Shown here: one piece after another, positions 34,517 through 44,140 of the stretch
Layout of the letters: the number at the start of each line of letters is the position of its first letter
How positions within the stretch are numbered: the stretch's first letter is position 1
DNA from: Pelagirhabdus alkalitolerans
Lineage (GTDB): Bacteria; Bacillota; Bacilli; Bacillales; Amphibacillaceae
Direction: 5' to 3'
Assembly (NCBI RefSeq): GCF_900096905.1
Contig: NZ_FMYI01000007.1
Coordinates: 57,651-121,650 of the forward strand
DNA: 64,000 nt
The notes under the pieces: generated by a model
What the model saw: the letters and a program-made list of their open reading frames with translations, nothing else
Database searches by the model: none
What the model was told of the DNA's origin: nothing
Program-made: the position numbers and the translations under genes

Positions 34517-34598
34517 TAATTTTATGTAATTAAGATTCAATAAACCATTTAAACTGAACGAATCAGAACAAAAGGAGTTTGCGCAAGTTTAGTTAATC

Positions 34599-34718
34599 GT
34601 GTGATGACGACGAGCCGCCTGCGGGAAAAGTACGAGCCGAAGATCTACTGTAGAAGTGTTCTTTGATTATAAAGTTAGCTTAAGCCGGGGCCCTTGGCAA
34701 GCGAGTGGTCAATCACAC
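34599..34718 (+). repeat. Dispersed hairpin repeat, copy B
   Basis: Core CTGCGGGAAAAGTACGAGCC, GAAGATCTAC and AAAGTTAGCT aligns with copy A; the internal stem is decayed and the ends (GTGTGATGAC and GTGGTCAATCACAC) form their own imperfect inverted repeat. Most divergent of the four copies. The rest of the 34517-34828 gap shows nothing further. Confidence 0.7.
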
Positions 34719-34828
34719 ATCACCTAATTGTAAGGTCAGCATACCCTTATTGTATACGTATCCTAAAAGATATTTTTAACCCATATTTTAGAGCCTTATT
34801 TCATGTGGCAATACAACGTGACATAAAG

Positions 34829-34868
34829 AAAGTCGCACAACAATAGTAATCTATTGTTGTGCGGCTTT
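34829..34868. terminator. Terminator at the end of the antiporter operon
   Basis: GTCGCACAACAATAG / CTATTGTTGTGCGGC stem with A-run left and T-run right, usable on both strands. Confidence 0.88.
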
Positions 34869-34908
34869 TGCATTAACTTATTAACTTTTCAATCTTTTAA
34901 TTATTTTG

Positions 34909-36063
34909 CTATTCAACTGTGCAGAGTACTTTGTTAACAAGAATAGGGCCTACGAATTCAAAGAAGACCACGGCTGCAAGTATAACTGGCATGATCGTGT
35001 CAGGAGGGAAAATATCCTTTTGTTCAGCTAACACACTTAACCCAATGGCAACTCCACCATGTGGAGTGAGTGCACGTCCTAGATTGACTTTCCAGCTGAC
35101 TGGGAAAGTCGTAAATGTACTGCCTATTCGAGTACCAATAACTTTTGATAAAAATCTTGCAACAATATAGACGACACCAATAAGTCCTACAACTGGAAGA
35201 ACAGCTACATCAAGTTTAGTACCAGCCAACGTAAAGAAGGCTAATAGAACTGTATCTTCAATTGGAAATAGTGAACGACTAATCCGTTGAGGGCGTCTGG
35301 TAAAGTTAGTATAAATAATGCCTGCAATAATAGCTGCTAAAAGAGCGGGAATATCTAACATATTTGCGACACCAACTGTTACAAGGATACCTCCTAATAC
35401 GGATACAAGAATATGGCCGTCTTTTTTCGCCCATTTAGCTGTAATAACTAAGAAAGCGCCTGCTATTAAACCGATGATTAAAGAAAACGTGATATCTCTT
35501 GAGACCATAATCCATAATGGTGTGCCGTTTGCTTCTAAGTTTCCTATTGTTGCTTGAAGTAAACTAACAGCAATCCCGAATAAGCTGATCGCGAACAAGT
35601 TATCAACTGCAACTACAGATAATAAGACTTTATTAAATCCTTCCTTAGATGGATTCTCTTTAATACAAGCCATGATCGCACCAGGTGCTGTAGCCACACT
35701 AATAATACCTAATATAAGTGCTTGTGAAAATGGTAGTCCAACTAAGTAAAGTGAACCAAAGACGACAAAAAGTGTGATTAACCCTTCTGTTAAGAAGATC
35801 TTTGAAACATCGCCTACGAGTCTTTTTACGCGTTTCCATTGTAATTCTGCTCCGATCGATAGAGCAATAATCCCTAGAGCTAGATCATTAATGGGTGTTA
35901 AATCATATAAGACATCTTGAGGCAGGATACCAAGTACAGAAGGACCTACAACAATACCCCCAATCAAGTTACCTGTAACTGAAGGGAGTTTTGTTAAACG
36001 AGCGAGTTTTCCCCCGGCCGCTCCTGCAAGAAAAATGATACCAACTGCGACTGCAATATTCAA
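34909..36063 (-). CDS. Cation:proton antiporter (CPA2 / Na+(K+)/H+ exchanger family)
   Basis: 384-residue membrane protein with 11-13 hydrophobic segments, including LPSVTGNLIGGIVVGPSVLG (family start), an acidic segment IAVDNLFAISLFGIAV and TPHGGVAIGLSVLAEQKDIF near the end. It lacks the C-terminal RCK domain of KefB/C-type proteins. TTG start after GAGAGGTG. It follows a P-II-like gene by 13 bases, which suggests allosteric control by that protein. Sodium, potassium or another cation cannot be distinguished. Confidence 0.87.
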   Translation of the reverse strand: MNIAVAVGIIFLAGAAGGKLARLTKLPSVTGNLIGGIVVGPSVLGILPQDVLYDLTPINDLALGIIALSIGAELQWKRVKRLVGDVSKIFLTEGLITLFVVFGSLYLVGLPFSQALILGIISVATAPGAIMACIKENPSKEGFNKVLLSVVAVDNLFAISLFGIAVSLLQATIGNLEANGTPLWIMVSRDITFSLIIGLIAGAFLVITAKWAKKDGHILVSVLGGILVTVGVANMLDIPALLAAIIAGIIYTNFTRRPQRISRSLFPIEDTVLLAFFTLAGTKLDVAVLPVVGLIGVVYIVARFLSKVIGTRIGSTFTTFPVSWKVNLGRALTPHGGVAIGLSVLAEQKDIFPPDTIMPVILAAVVFFEFVGPILVNKVLCTVE

Positions 36064-36076
36064 TTTGTTACACCTC

Positions 36077-36409
36077 TCATTGTTTAATCAATCCTTTGCA
36101 ATAGTCGATTGGAAGTGTCATGACAATTCCAGTTTCCGATTTTGATAAGTCTCCAACGATAGACTCAATACAATTTACGACCAAGTCTCTTTCCTCATCT
36201 TCATTGACAACAACAAAGATGGTGCTATTGCGGTCGTTCTTGTCGCCAAATTCTGCAAATCTTGCAAAAAAAGGTGTGTAATGTGCCATAATGTGAGCCA
36301 TCCCTTTACTTTCTAAAACAGTTGCGCCTTTAATGTCATTTTGATAAAATTCATCAAGCACATCTGCTGTTAGATCCGGGTCATTAATAATGGCAATTAA
36401 TAACTTCAA
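36077..36409 (-). CDS. P-II-like regulatory protein paired with an antiporter
   Basis: 110 residues with the ferredoxin-like P-II pattern: LKLLIAIINDPDLTADVLDE, GATVLESKGMAHIM, STIFVVVNEDEE and GIVMTLPIDYCKGL. TTG 36409 is chosen because GGAGGAGATC lies just upstream; the open frame extends to 36457. The T-loop equivalent (ARFAEFGDKNDR) is unlike GlnB. It is first in an operon with a cation/proton antiporter and may regulate it in response to a nucleotide such as c-di-AMP or an adenine nucleotide (inference). Confidence 0.65.
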   Translation of the reverse strand: MKLLIAIINDPDLTADVLDEFYQNDIKGATVLESKGMAHIMAHYTPFFARFAEFGDKNDRNSTIFVVVNEDEERDLVVNCIESIVGDLSKSETGIVMTLPIDYCKGLIKQ

Positions 36410-36551
36410 GCGATCTCCTCCTAAAAAATAAAAAATAAAAAATAAATAATTCTGCAATATCTACTATAGCACTCTTATAAGGGCTGTACAAACGCAATTA
36501 ATGGAATTCCAAAATGAAAGCGTTATCTTTTCCTGTGTTTAATCATTAGAC

Positions 36552-36594
36552 AAAAAAGCCCGCCTTTCAATGTTAACAGAGAAAAGCGGGCTTT
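36552..36594 (-). terminator. Terminator of the PBP-sortase operon
   Basis: On the minus strand AAAGCCCGC-type stem (GCCCGC/GCGGGC) with a T-run formed by AAAAAA at 36552-36557. Confidence 0.85.
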
Positions 36595-36612
36595 ATTATA
36601 AAATATAAGTTA

Positions 36613-38655
36613 TTAATCGATCTCAATCCATTCAAACACTTCAGCTAATACTTCAGCTGTATAGCCACTACCACCTTTATCGTGAACATCTTCGATCATC
36701 ATGGCGATTAAGTGATCCTCACTATCTGAGTAGGCGACAAACCAACCATTTTCAGGCGCATCTTCATCCGTTAAAGATTGTTTAAGTTCAGCTGTTCCTG
36801 TCTTACCAGATAGCGAAAAACCATCACGATCGGCAACACTTGCCGTTCCACGTTCACCAGCAACCACATCACGCAGGGCTGTTTTTAAATAATCAGCGTC
36901 ATCAGTGGTGATAATGTCGGATTGTAATACTTCTTCAGACTCATCGGCTGTTAATAGAGGATTTAAAAGATCACCTTCGTTTAAAATAGGTGTGTAACTA
37001 ATCGCTAAATGCAAGGCGCTCATTAATACTTCACCTTGACCAAAGCCTGAATCACTTAATAACGGTTCTCTGTCGATGTCGTTATTTGCAATTTGACTAT
37101 TTTGAATCGGGTATGTGTAAGATAAGCCGTCTTCATCAAATCCAAATGATTGCAAACCATCTGTGAAAAGATCCGTGCCCATTTCAACCGTTTTTTGAGC
37201 AAAGAAGATATTATCCGAGCGCACGAGTGCATCGTGCAAATCAACAGGTTCAGTCGACTCTGATACACGTCTCACTTCGTAATTGCCCCAACCATCTTGA
37301 CTCCAAGTTAAGCCATCAATATCAACCGCGTCCTCTTGTGTGATCGTGCCATTTTGCATACCGACCATGGCGGTAATGGGTTTGAAAGCAGATCCCGGTG
37401 AATAAGTGGAGGCAAATCGATTCAATAGTGGCGCGCCTTCATCTTCATTTAAATCATCGTATTCAGATTGACTAATGCCATATGTGAATAGATGGGGATC
37501 AAATGAAGGGGAGGAGACGAGCGCTAACGTTTCGCCAGTGTGTGGATCGATTGCTGCTGCGGTTCCTTTATCATCATCCTCTTGTAGTGATTCAAAAATC
37601 GACTCTTGAAGTGAAGCATCAATGGTCAGTTGAATATCCTCACCTGGAACAGGTTCACTTGAGATGATTTCATCGGTGCTATTATCATGCACGGCTAAAA
37701 TTTCTACACCTTTTTCACCGCGCAATCGATTTTCAAAAAGTTGTTCCAAACCACGTTTACCAATGATATCTTGTTCGGAGTAGAAGCCCTCTTCATCTTG
37801 CTCGAGTTCTTCAGCTGTTATGGTGCCAATATGGCCAATCAAATGTGCGTGTGAATCGCTGTAAGGATACACTCTACCGCTTGTTTCTTGAATTAATACA
37901 GCTGGTAAGTCACTTAGTGCGTCAATTAAATCCTCATTTGATGGGGATACAGTTGTGATCGGTACAAACATACCATCATCAACCCACTCTTGATTTAACG
38001 CATTTTCAATGGCACTTGAGTCAATTGATAAAGCGGAAGCGATCTCTTCGATTTCTTCTGTTTGGTTGTCCGAGAATAAACCTGGGTCAACTCCAACATC
38101 ATAGGCAGTTCCGTTAATCGCAAGGCCATTCCCATATCGGTCATGGATCTCACCTCGGGTTGTATCAAGTGTGCGAAGTCTAACAGTCGTATCATCTTCG
38201 AGCTCGGGAAAGATAAGACTTGGTTCCCAATGAACGGTCCAGTCATTTTGTTCTTCTTCATCGATCACTTCGATTAATGTTAATTCTGCATCAAATATCA
38301 CATCACCAGCAACTGTTTCCTTTAAAACAGTGATTGGAAACGTTGGGTCTTCTTCATTGTCATCCTCCTCAGCCTCTTCTTCAGGATCAGGTATTGTATA
38401 CTCAATTGAAATTCTATCGATTGAGAGATCATTTGTAAGATTTTCTTGACGTTCTATAAATGCTTCTTCATCGTAGTTTTCTGTTGTTTCTTCGGATAAA
38501 TAACGGTACATCGCATCATAATCTTGTGATTCCCAAAGCTCTACGTACTCTTCTAACCGGTCTTCTGGTTGAATGGTGTCTTCCTCAGAACAACCTGTTA
38601 AAAGAAGCGTTAAGGCTATAGCTAGGATGATCCATGTTAAGTATGCTTTTTTCAT
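36613..38655 (-). CDS. pbpC: Class B penicillin-binding protein, PbpC/MecA-like lipoprotein
   Basis: 680 residues. Lipoprotein signal (LTGCS), NTF2-like MecA N-terminal domain (about 28-150), PBP dimer domain (about 155-315) and transpeptidase domain. Active-site motifs: the S-x-x-K serine in STYSPGSAFKPI, S-x-N as RSDNIF and KTG in LSGKTGTAEL. It crosslinks peptidoglycan outside the cell; the PBP3/PBP2a group often has low beta-lactam affinity. The N-terminal domain is unusually acidic (EEEAEEDDNEEDPTF). It is cotranscribed with an upstream class D sortase, 15 bases apart. Confidence 0.93.
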   Translation of the reverse strand: MKKAYLTWIILAIALTLLLTGCSEEDTIQPEDRLEEYVELWESQDYDAMYRYLSEETTENYDEEAFIERQENLTNDLSIDRISIEYTIPDPEEEAEEDDNEEDPTFPITVLKETVAGDVIFDAELTLIEVIDEEEQNDWTVHWEPSLIFPELEDDTTVRLRTLDTTRGEIHDRYGNGLAINGTAYDVGVDPGLFSDNQTEEIEEIASALSIDSSAIENALNQEWVDDGMFVPITTVSPSNEDLIDALSDLPAVLIQETSGRVYPYSDSHAHLIGHIGTITAEELEQDEEGFYSEQDIIGKRGLEQLFENRLRGEKGVEILAVHDNSTDEIISSEPVPGEDIQLTIDASLQESIFESLQEDDDKGTAAAIDPHTGETLALVSSPSFDPHLFTYGISQSEYDDLNEDEGAPLLNRFASTYSPGSAFKPITAMVGMQNGTITQEDAVDIDGLTWSQDGWGNYEVRRVSESTEPVDLHDALVRSDNIFFAQKTVEMGTDLFTDGLQSFGFDEDGLSYTYPIQNSQIANNDIDREPLLSDSGFGQGEVLMSALHLAISYTPILNEGDLLNPLLTADESEEVLQSDIITTDDADYLKTALRDVVAGERGTASVADRDGFSLSGKTGTAELKQSLTDEDAPENGWFVAYSDSEDHLIAMMIEDVHDKGGSGYTAEVLAEVFEWIEID

Positions 38656-38670
38656 AAAGGTTTCCTCCTC

Positions 38671-39249
38671 TTACTCTTCATATGGAACAGCATATAAAAC
38701 ATAACGATCAGGTGCGTTCCCTAGATAGCCAAACGGATAGCAAGTAGAAATTATGAGTTCTTCATCGGGAGCGGTTGATCCTATAACTGTGGTGTCATCA
38801 GCATCGACAATTTTAGAATCTACCATTTCATATTCAAATGTTCCATAAGGTAATTCGACTGATATGATATCGCCGACTTCAACCTCACCTAAGCGCGTAA
38901 ATACGGTATCCCGGTGGCCTGACAATAATATTTGATCATTCTGTCCAGGATATGCTGTTGAGCTATGGTGACCGACCCCTTTATCAAGTTCGTCTGGATT
39001 TGTGCCCGCTACAATAGGGAGTGTTGCATCAATAGTATCAATTGATAGTAATCCAATTGAATCACCAATTGAAGCTTCAAATTCATCAACATCTAAAGCA
39101 TCACCATCACTAAAACGCTCTGTACTTAGCGCTTGTTCTGCTTGTTCAAGTGATTGTTGTCCGGCTGCTTGTATTTGGTAGTACTGATAACCGAAAATCG
39201 CAAGAAAGACAATACCGACAATAATGAATAGACTGGCTAATTTTTTCAT
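38671..39249 (-). CDS. Class D sortase
   Basis: 192-residue membrane-anchored transpeptidase (N-terminal hydrophobic segment about 4-22). Catalytic His112 (LSGHRDTVF), Cys170 (ISTCYPFGYLG) and Arg182 (DRYVLYAVP) are present. The TLITCYP-like motif appears as LIISTCYPF, typical of class D sortases that attach proteins to the wall in Bacillus. No sorting-signal substrate is encoded in the window. First gene of the operon with the PBP. Confidence 0.92.
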   Translation of the reverse strand: MKKLASLFIIVGIVFLAIFGYQYYQIQAAGQQSLEQAEQALSTERFSDGDALDVDEFEASIGDSIGLLSIDTIDATLPIVAGTNPDELDKGVGHHSSTAYPGQNDQILLSGHRDTVFTRLGEVEVGDIISVELPYGTFEYEMVDSKIVDADDTTVIGSTAPDEELIISTCYPFGYLGNAPDRYVLYAVPYEE

Positions 39250-39302
39250 ACGTTGAAACCTCCTATGTAATATGAACGTTTACATCTTGACTTAATCCTT
39301 AT

Positions 39303-39935
39303 CTAGATTCCCTCTTCAATGTAACGCGTTTCTTCTACTGCCATATTGGCTTGGTCACTCGTTAAGTCGACTAACCATGTTTCGAATGCGTCTTGATCAT
39401 CGACTTTGACGAAAACCTTGAATTTAACTGTATCTAAGTAGTCTATGTGATCAATGATGTATTCACTTTGCCTTAATGCGTTTTCTACTTTTCCAAGTAA
39501 TGTATAATCAATGGTTATTGTGTAGACAGCGACTAAATGTCTATTTACTAGACCTGCCTTTTTTAACGTTTCTGTTGTTGTGTTTGAATAGGCGCGAATT
39601 AATCCACCTGCACCCAATTTAATACCACCAAAATACCGGGTGATCACGATACAGGTATCTTTTAGCGCTTGTTGTTTTAACACATTTAACATAGGTGCAC
39701 CCGCTGTTTGAGAAGGTTCACCATCATCATTCGCTTTTTGAATCGAATCGTGTTCGCCAATTAAGTAAGCTGAACAATTGTGATTCGCTTGGTTATGTTC
39801 TTTTTTTATTTGTTCGATGAATGCCTGTGCTTCTTCTTCTGTTTCGGTTCGTTTGACGTGTCCAATGAATCGTGACTTTTGAATGATGACCTCTTCTGTT
39901 TCTTCTTTACGAACCGTTTTGTAATGTTTTAACAT
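39303..39935 (-). CDS. yvyE: YigZ/IMPACT family protein (YvyE)
   Basis: 210 residues. The N-terminal UPF0029/IMPACT domain has SRFIGHVKRTETEEEAQAFI, HNCSAYLIG and DDGEPSQTAGAPML, VITRYFGGIKLGAGGLIRAY; a DUF1949 domain forms the C-terminus. The family binds nucleic acid or translation factors; role in bacteria unclear. ATG 39935 follows GGAGTG; an in-frame GTG at 39944 lies inside that site. In B. subtilis yvyE neighbours degS; here a sugar-transport block lies between them. Confidence 0.92.
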   Translation of the reverse strand: MLKHYKTVRKEETEEVIIQKSRFIGHVKRTETEEEAQAFIEQIKKEHNQANHNCSAYLIGEHDSIQKANDDGEPSQTAGAPMLNVLKQQALKDTCIVITRYFGGIKLGAGGLIRAYSNTTTETLKKAGLVNRHLVAVYTITIDYTLLGKVENALRQSEYIIDHIDYLDTVKFKVFVKVDDQDAFETWLVDLTSDQANMAVEETRYIEEGI

Positions 39936-40092
39936 CGGATTCACTCCTTATGCATTCATTATATAAAGAATAGGGGATAAGGTAAAGAAAGTTCGATTAT
40001 TATTTGTTGAGCGGATAGACAAAGACTATAACTCTTGCTATCATGAAAGGTACATTTAGCACGCTTACTATGCTTATTAAGGGGTCGCCATT

Positions 40093-41832
40093 ATGCTTGA
40101 TTTTTTTAAAAAACATAATACATTGCGTAATCAAATATTAGCAGTCTATTTCATTATTTTGTTGATTATTCTATTAATTGTAAGTACGATTATATTTAGA
40201 CAAGTCTCAGATCTATTAGAAGAGAATGCAGAAGAGCAAATTCAACAAACAGCGATCGAAGTCGTGGGTCGATATGACTCGTTGTTTGAACAATTAAATG
40301 TCACAACGACTCAAATGGTCACAAACGATCAAGTTCAAAGCACCTTAGCGAGCGAATGGCGGGGCGAACCCGCAAGTTTTGGTGAGCGTCAAACTATTAT
40401 GAATGTGACAAGCCGACTTCAAACGAATTCTGACGGTATTTACATGACTGAGTTATTTAATTCAGAATTAGATAAGATCTATCCACTCGATGGTCCAGAG
40501 TTACTTGAACAAATTGAACCGAAATGGATTGATAAAGCGGATGAAGCGAGAGGTCGAATGGTCTGGATTGGTGAAGACCGTTTAGACAGAAACTACTTTT
40601 TGTTGATTAGAAGAGCCAATTTAATAGATGAAAGATTTACAAACGGAGGCTATTTACTCACGCGCGTCAATCGCGACTATTTTCAAACGAACCCTCAGAA
40701 CAAACACCCAGATCAATTAACAATTGTTAGAGATCAAAACCGTAATATTGTGTCCACCAATTATTCTGAATTTGTTGAAACGGTATCTGAAGATGAACCT
40801 ATTTATCCTTTAATTGATGATGAGAATTATATTAGAACCCAAGAAACCTCAACAGAAACAGGTTTTGAGATCACTATGCTAACGCCTACCGATCAATTAA
40901 CGGAAGGACTCCCTGTGTTACGCTCAGCGATTATTTTTTCAGGGATGATCGGGCTCGTTATTTTCTTCGTTGTATCATACTTCTTAGCAACATTTATCAC
41001 AAAACCGATTTCGAGATTAACGAATACGATGCGTCAAGCGGGTGATGGAGTGCTAACATTCACACCGCAAAGTGTTTCATCAAATGAGATCAATGAGTTA
41101 AATGATACGTATAACCAATTAGCTGAACAGACAAATTACTTAATTCAAATGGTTTATGAAAAAGAATTAAGAAAGACACATTCAGAACTCAAAGCATTAC
41201 AAGCTCAAATCAACCCTCACTTTTTATTTAATACACTTGATTCGTTGTATTGGTCATTAGAAGAGGAAGACCAAGAAGATTTAGCGGAAATGGTACTTGC
41301 TATGTCTAATCTATTTCGTTATACGATTACGCGTTCTGAAGCGGACGAATGGATTGATTTAAGAAGTGAAGTGGAGCATATTCACCATTATATGACGATT
41401 ATGAAGATGCGATTTGGTGAGCGACTCTATTTTGATTTAAATGTAGACGAGGACTTGCTTAATGTCAGATTGCCAAAATTAATGATTCAACCACTTATTG
41501 AAAATGCCGTATTACATGGTATCGGTGAAGATATTGAAAAGGGACATGTTTGGTTAAATGTTAGAAAAGATCCAACAAAACATACATTAACTGTCACGGT
41601 GAAAGATGATGGTCAAGGGATGACGAAAGAAACGATTCAATCCATTTATGAATCAATTGACCAGGAACAATCCGTGAAAAAACAAGATAGTATGGCCTTA
41701 AGAAATGTTGAAATGAGAATTAAACTCTATTTTGATCCAGCTCAAACAAAAGGGCTTCACATATCAAGTGAAATTGATCAAGGAACGACCGTTAGCTTCA
41801 CCATTCCCATTATAAAGGATGAGACGACATGA
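40093..41832 (+). CDS. YesM-type sensor histidine kinase
   Basis: 579 residues: membrane segment about 15-37, extracytoplasmic sensor domain about 40-275, second membrane segment about 280-302, HAMP (KPISRLTNTMRQAGDG), then a His_kinase domain with the phosphoacceptor in QINPHFLFNTLDSLYW and an ATPase domain (PLIENAVLHGI, DDGQGM). This is the LytS/YesM kinase class that usually controls carbohydrate transporters. It overlaps the response regulator start (ATGA). AAGGGG precedes the ATG. The adjacent importer is the likely target. Confidence 0.93.
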   Translation: MLDFFKKHNTLRNQILAVYFIILLIILLIVSTIIFRQVSDLLEENAEEQIQQTAIEVVGRYDSLFEQLNVTTTQMVTNDQVQSTLASEWRGEPASFGERQTIMNVTSRLQTNSDGIYMTELFNSELDKIYPLDGPELLEQIEPKWIDKADEARGRMVWIGEDRLDRNYFLLIRRANLIDERFTNGGYLLTRVNRDYFQTNPQNKHPDQLTIVRDQNRNIVSTNYSEFVETVSEDEPIYPLIDDENYIRTQETSTETGFEITMLTPTDQLTEGLPVLRSAIIFSGMIGLVIFFVVSYFLATFITKPISRLTNTMRQAGDGVLTFTPQSVSSNEINELNDTYNQLAEQTNYLIQMVYEKELRKTHSELKALQAQINPHFLFNTLDSLYWSLEEEDQEDLAEMVLAMSNLFRYTITRSEADEWIDLRSEVEHIHHYMTIMKMRFGERLYFDLNVDEDLLNVRLPKLMIQPLIENAVLHGIGEDIEKGHVWLNVRKDPTKHTLTVTVKDDGQGMTKETIQSIYESIDQEQSVKKQDSMALRNVEMRIKLYFDPAQTKGLHISSEIDQGTTVSFTIPIIKDETT

Positions 41833-42608
41833 AAGAGAAAAAAATTCTAATTGTTGACGATGAACCACGAACACGTGAAGGACTGAAACGAACGCTCGAT
41901 AAGTATTCAGAAGGTCAATTCAATATTATGACACTCGGTAACGCCCATGATGCGATTGATTTTTTACAACAGCAAACTGTCCACTTATTGATTACGGATA
42001 TTAGAATGCCGAAAATGACAGGTCTATCATTATTAAATGTATTAAAAGAACAAGAAATTGAACCGATGGTAATCGTTATTTCAGCATATTCAGAATTCAG
42101 TTATGCTCAAGAAGCACTCCAATTAGGGGTGACGGACTACTTACTTAAACCGATTGGAAAGCAAAAGCTAGTCGAATCTGTAGAAGCCGCACTTGAAAAA
42201 CAAGAAGAACAAAATAAATCGAAATTCATGGCTAAAATGGTCGATGATGATCTGATTAATATTAATGCTGAATCGAGTTATTCAAGATCGATCAAAGAAG
42301 CGGTCCATTATATAGATGAATATTACGATGAAGAATTGACATTAAAAGAAGTTGCTCATCACGTCCATTTAAACCCTAGTTATTTGAGCACATTGTTTAA
42401 AGAAGAGATTCAATTATCATTCACTGAATACTTGACCCGTGTCAGGTTACAACATGCTAAGCAACTTCTCTTAACGACGGATAAAAATGTTACAGAAATT
42501 GCTGAAACGGTCGGTTATAATACGCCAAAATATTTCAATAAAGTCTTTAAAGAGCAAGAGAATATGACACCAAGTGCCTATCGTAAGGCGAATGAAAACG
42601 CTCTCTAA
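41829..42608 (+). CDS. Response regulator with AraC-type DNA-binding domain (YesN-like)
   Basis: 259 residues. Receiver domain 1-120: acidic pair VDDEPRTREG, phosphoacceptor Asp in LLITDIRMPKMTG, Thr/Ser and Lys in DYLLKPIGK. A short linker leads to an AraC HTH (LKEVAHHVHLNPSYLSTLF and VTEIAETVGYNTPKYFNKVF). It is shorter than typical YesN regulators (about 360-540 aa) because the central linker is reduced. Coupled to the kinase; presumably activates the transporter genes 115 bases downstream. Confidence 0.93.
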   Translation: MKEKKILIVDDEPRTREGLKRTLDKYSEGQFNIMTLGNAHDAIDFLQQQTVHLLITDIRMPKMTGLSLLNVLKEQEIEPMVIVISAYSEFSYAQEALQLGVTDYLLKPIGKQKLVESVEAALEKQEEQNKSKFMAKMVDDDLININAESSYSRSIKEAVHYIDEYYDEELTLKEVAHHVHLNPSYLSTLFKEEIQLSFTEYLTRVRLQHAKQLLLTTDKNVTEIAETVGYNTPKYFNKVFKEQENMTPSAYRKANENAL

Positions 42609-42724
42609 AAATAGTGGAATGTTAACTAAACATCATGACCTTACCCCAACTTCGTTCACGTGATAAACTATGGTTGTAGTTGATTAAAGGTCAACTTCAA
42701 AATTAATTTCCAGGGGGTAAGACT

Positions 42725-44053
42725 ATGACAAAGAAACATGGTTTTTTACTATTTGTAATGGCGATCTTGATGGCTACATTAGTTGCTTGTGGCGGTAATG
42801 GCGATGAAGACGCAAACGGTGATGACACAGCTGATACAAATGGTGATGATGAAGAAGTAGAAGAACGCGTTCTTGAACTAAGCCACTTATGGCCAGAAGG
42901 TTCTTCACCACAACACCACGAAATTGTAAGCGGAATCATCGAAGAGTTCGAAGCAGATAATCCAGGTATTACAATTGAAACGGATATTTATGGTAACGAA
43001 CAGTACCGTGAAAACTTAAGTGTTATTTCTGCAGCAAATGAATTACCAGACGTTGGTATGACATGGGGTGGCGGTTTCATCGAACCGTATGCTGAAGGTG
43101 AGATGTTCACGCCATTAGATGATTTAGTAACGGATGACTTCGTACCAGGTACAGTAGATGCGTTCGCTGTGGATGGTCAAACTTATGCACTTCCATTAGA
43201 GTTAAACATTGCACCTGTATACTACAATACAGAAATGTTTGAAGATCATGGTTTAGAAGCACCAGAAACATTAGATGACTTAAAGCATATTGTTGAAACA
43301 CTAGTAGACAATGATATTACACCGGCAACATTAGGTAACAGAGAGCCTTGGACAGGTTCAATGTGGTATATGTATCTTGCTGACCGTATTGGTGGGCCAG
43401 ATGTATTAACTGAAGCAATTAACCGTGAAGGATCATTTGAGCACGATGCATTAATTGAAGCAGCAGCAGAATTACAAGAATTAACAGACATGGATGCGTT
43501 TATCAATGGCTTCAATGGCCTAGGTAACGATGAAGCGAAAGGTTACTTCATTAACGAACAAGCAGCTATGTACATGATGGGTACTTGGGATCTACCAGAG
43601 TGGACAACAAGTGAAGATAACCCACAAGAGTTCAAAGATAAAATTGATTACTTCAAGTTCCCAACTGTAGATGGCGGCGATGGAGACATCGATAGCTTTG
43701 TTGGTGGACCTGGTGTTGGTCTATATGTAAGCGAAGACTCAGACATGCAAGAAGAAGCGAAAGCATTTGTTTCTCACTTCGTACAGCGTTGGGGAGAGCT
43801 TTCTGTAGAAGAAGCTGGTGTTATTCCAGCAACAGCAGTAGATACAGATGGTATGGATCTACCTGATATGTATATCGACGTATTAAATGACTTGAACGAA
43901 GCAACGAACTTAACACTTTATGCTGACGTTCAAATGGGTCAAGATACTGAAGATGTTCACTTAGATATGATTCAAGCATTGATGGCAGGCGAAGTAACAC
44001 CTGAAGAATTTGCTGAAAATCACGAAGAAGCATTAGCTCAAGAAGAAGACTAA
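42725..44053 (+). CDS. Carbohydrate ABC transporter substrate-binding lipoprotein
   Basis: 442 residues with lipobox VACGG, an extremely acidic Asp/Gly/Asn-rich linker (about 24-48), then a family 1 sugar-binding fold: LELSHLWPEGSSPQHHEIVS, MTWGGGFIEPYAEGEMF and YALPLELNIAPVYYN. It catches an oligosaccharide outside the cell and hands it to the two permeases that follow. AGGGGGTAAG precedes the ATG. A hairpin between it and the first permease (44071-44096) may raise its level relative to the permeases. Confidence 0.93.
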   Translation: MTKKHGFLLFVMAILMATLVACGGNGDEDANGDDTADTNGDDEEVEERVLELSHLWPEGSSPQHHEIVSGIIEEFEADNPGITIETDIYGNEQYRENLSVISAANELPDVGMTWGGGFIEPYAEGEMFTPLDDLVTDDFVPGTVDAFAVDGQTYALPLELNIAPVYYNTEMFEDHGLEAPETLDDLKHIVETLVDNDITPATLGNREPWTGSMWYMYLADRIGGPDVLTEAINREGSFEHDALIEAAAELQELTDMDAFINGFNGLGNDEAKGYFINEQAAMYMMGTWDLPEWTTSEDNPQEFKDKIDYFKFPTVDGGDGDIDSFVGGPGVGLYVSEDSDMQEEAKAFVSHFVQRWGELSVEEAGVIPATAVDTDGMDLPDMYIDVLNDLNEATNLTLYADVQMGQDTEDVHLDMIQALMAGEVTPEEFAENHEEALAQEED

Positions 44054-44070
44054 TCGCTTGAATTTTAAAA

Positions 44071-44096
44071 CGGGCATATTAGAGATAATATGCCCG
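44071..44096 (+). terminator. Intercistronic hairpin after the binding-protein gene
   Basis: CGGGCATATT / AATATGCCCG with a 6-base loop, followed by ATTCTTTTC. Position between binding protein and permease suggests partial termination or mRNA stabilisation. Confidence 0.65.
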
Positions 44097-44140
44097 ATTC
44101 TTTTCTAAAACAATACTTGTGCGCGAAGGGGGAAACAATC

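Noticed and set aside
34517..34828. Small gene in the gap after the SurA-type lipoprotein
   Set aside because: Only repeat copy B and a terminator are seen; no open frame with a ribosome site.
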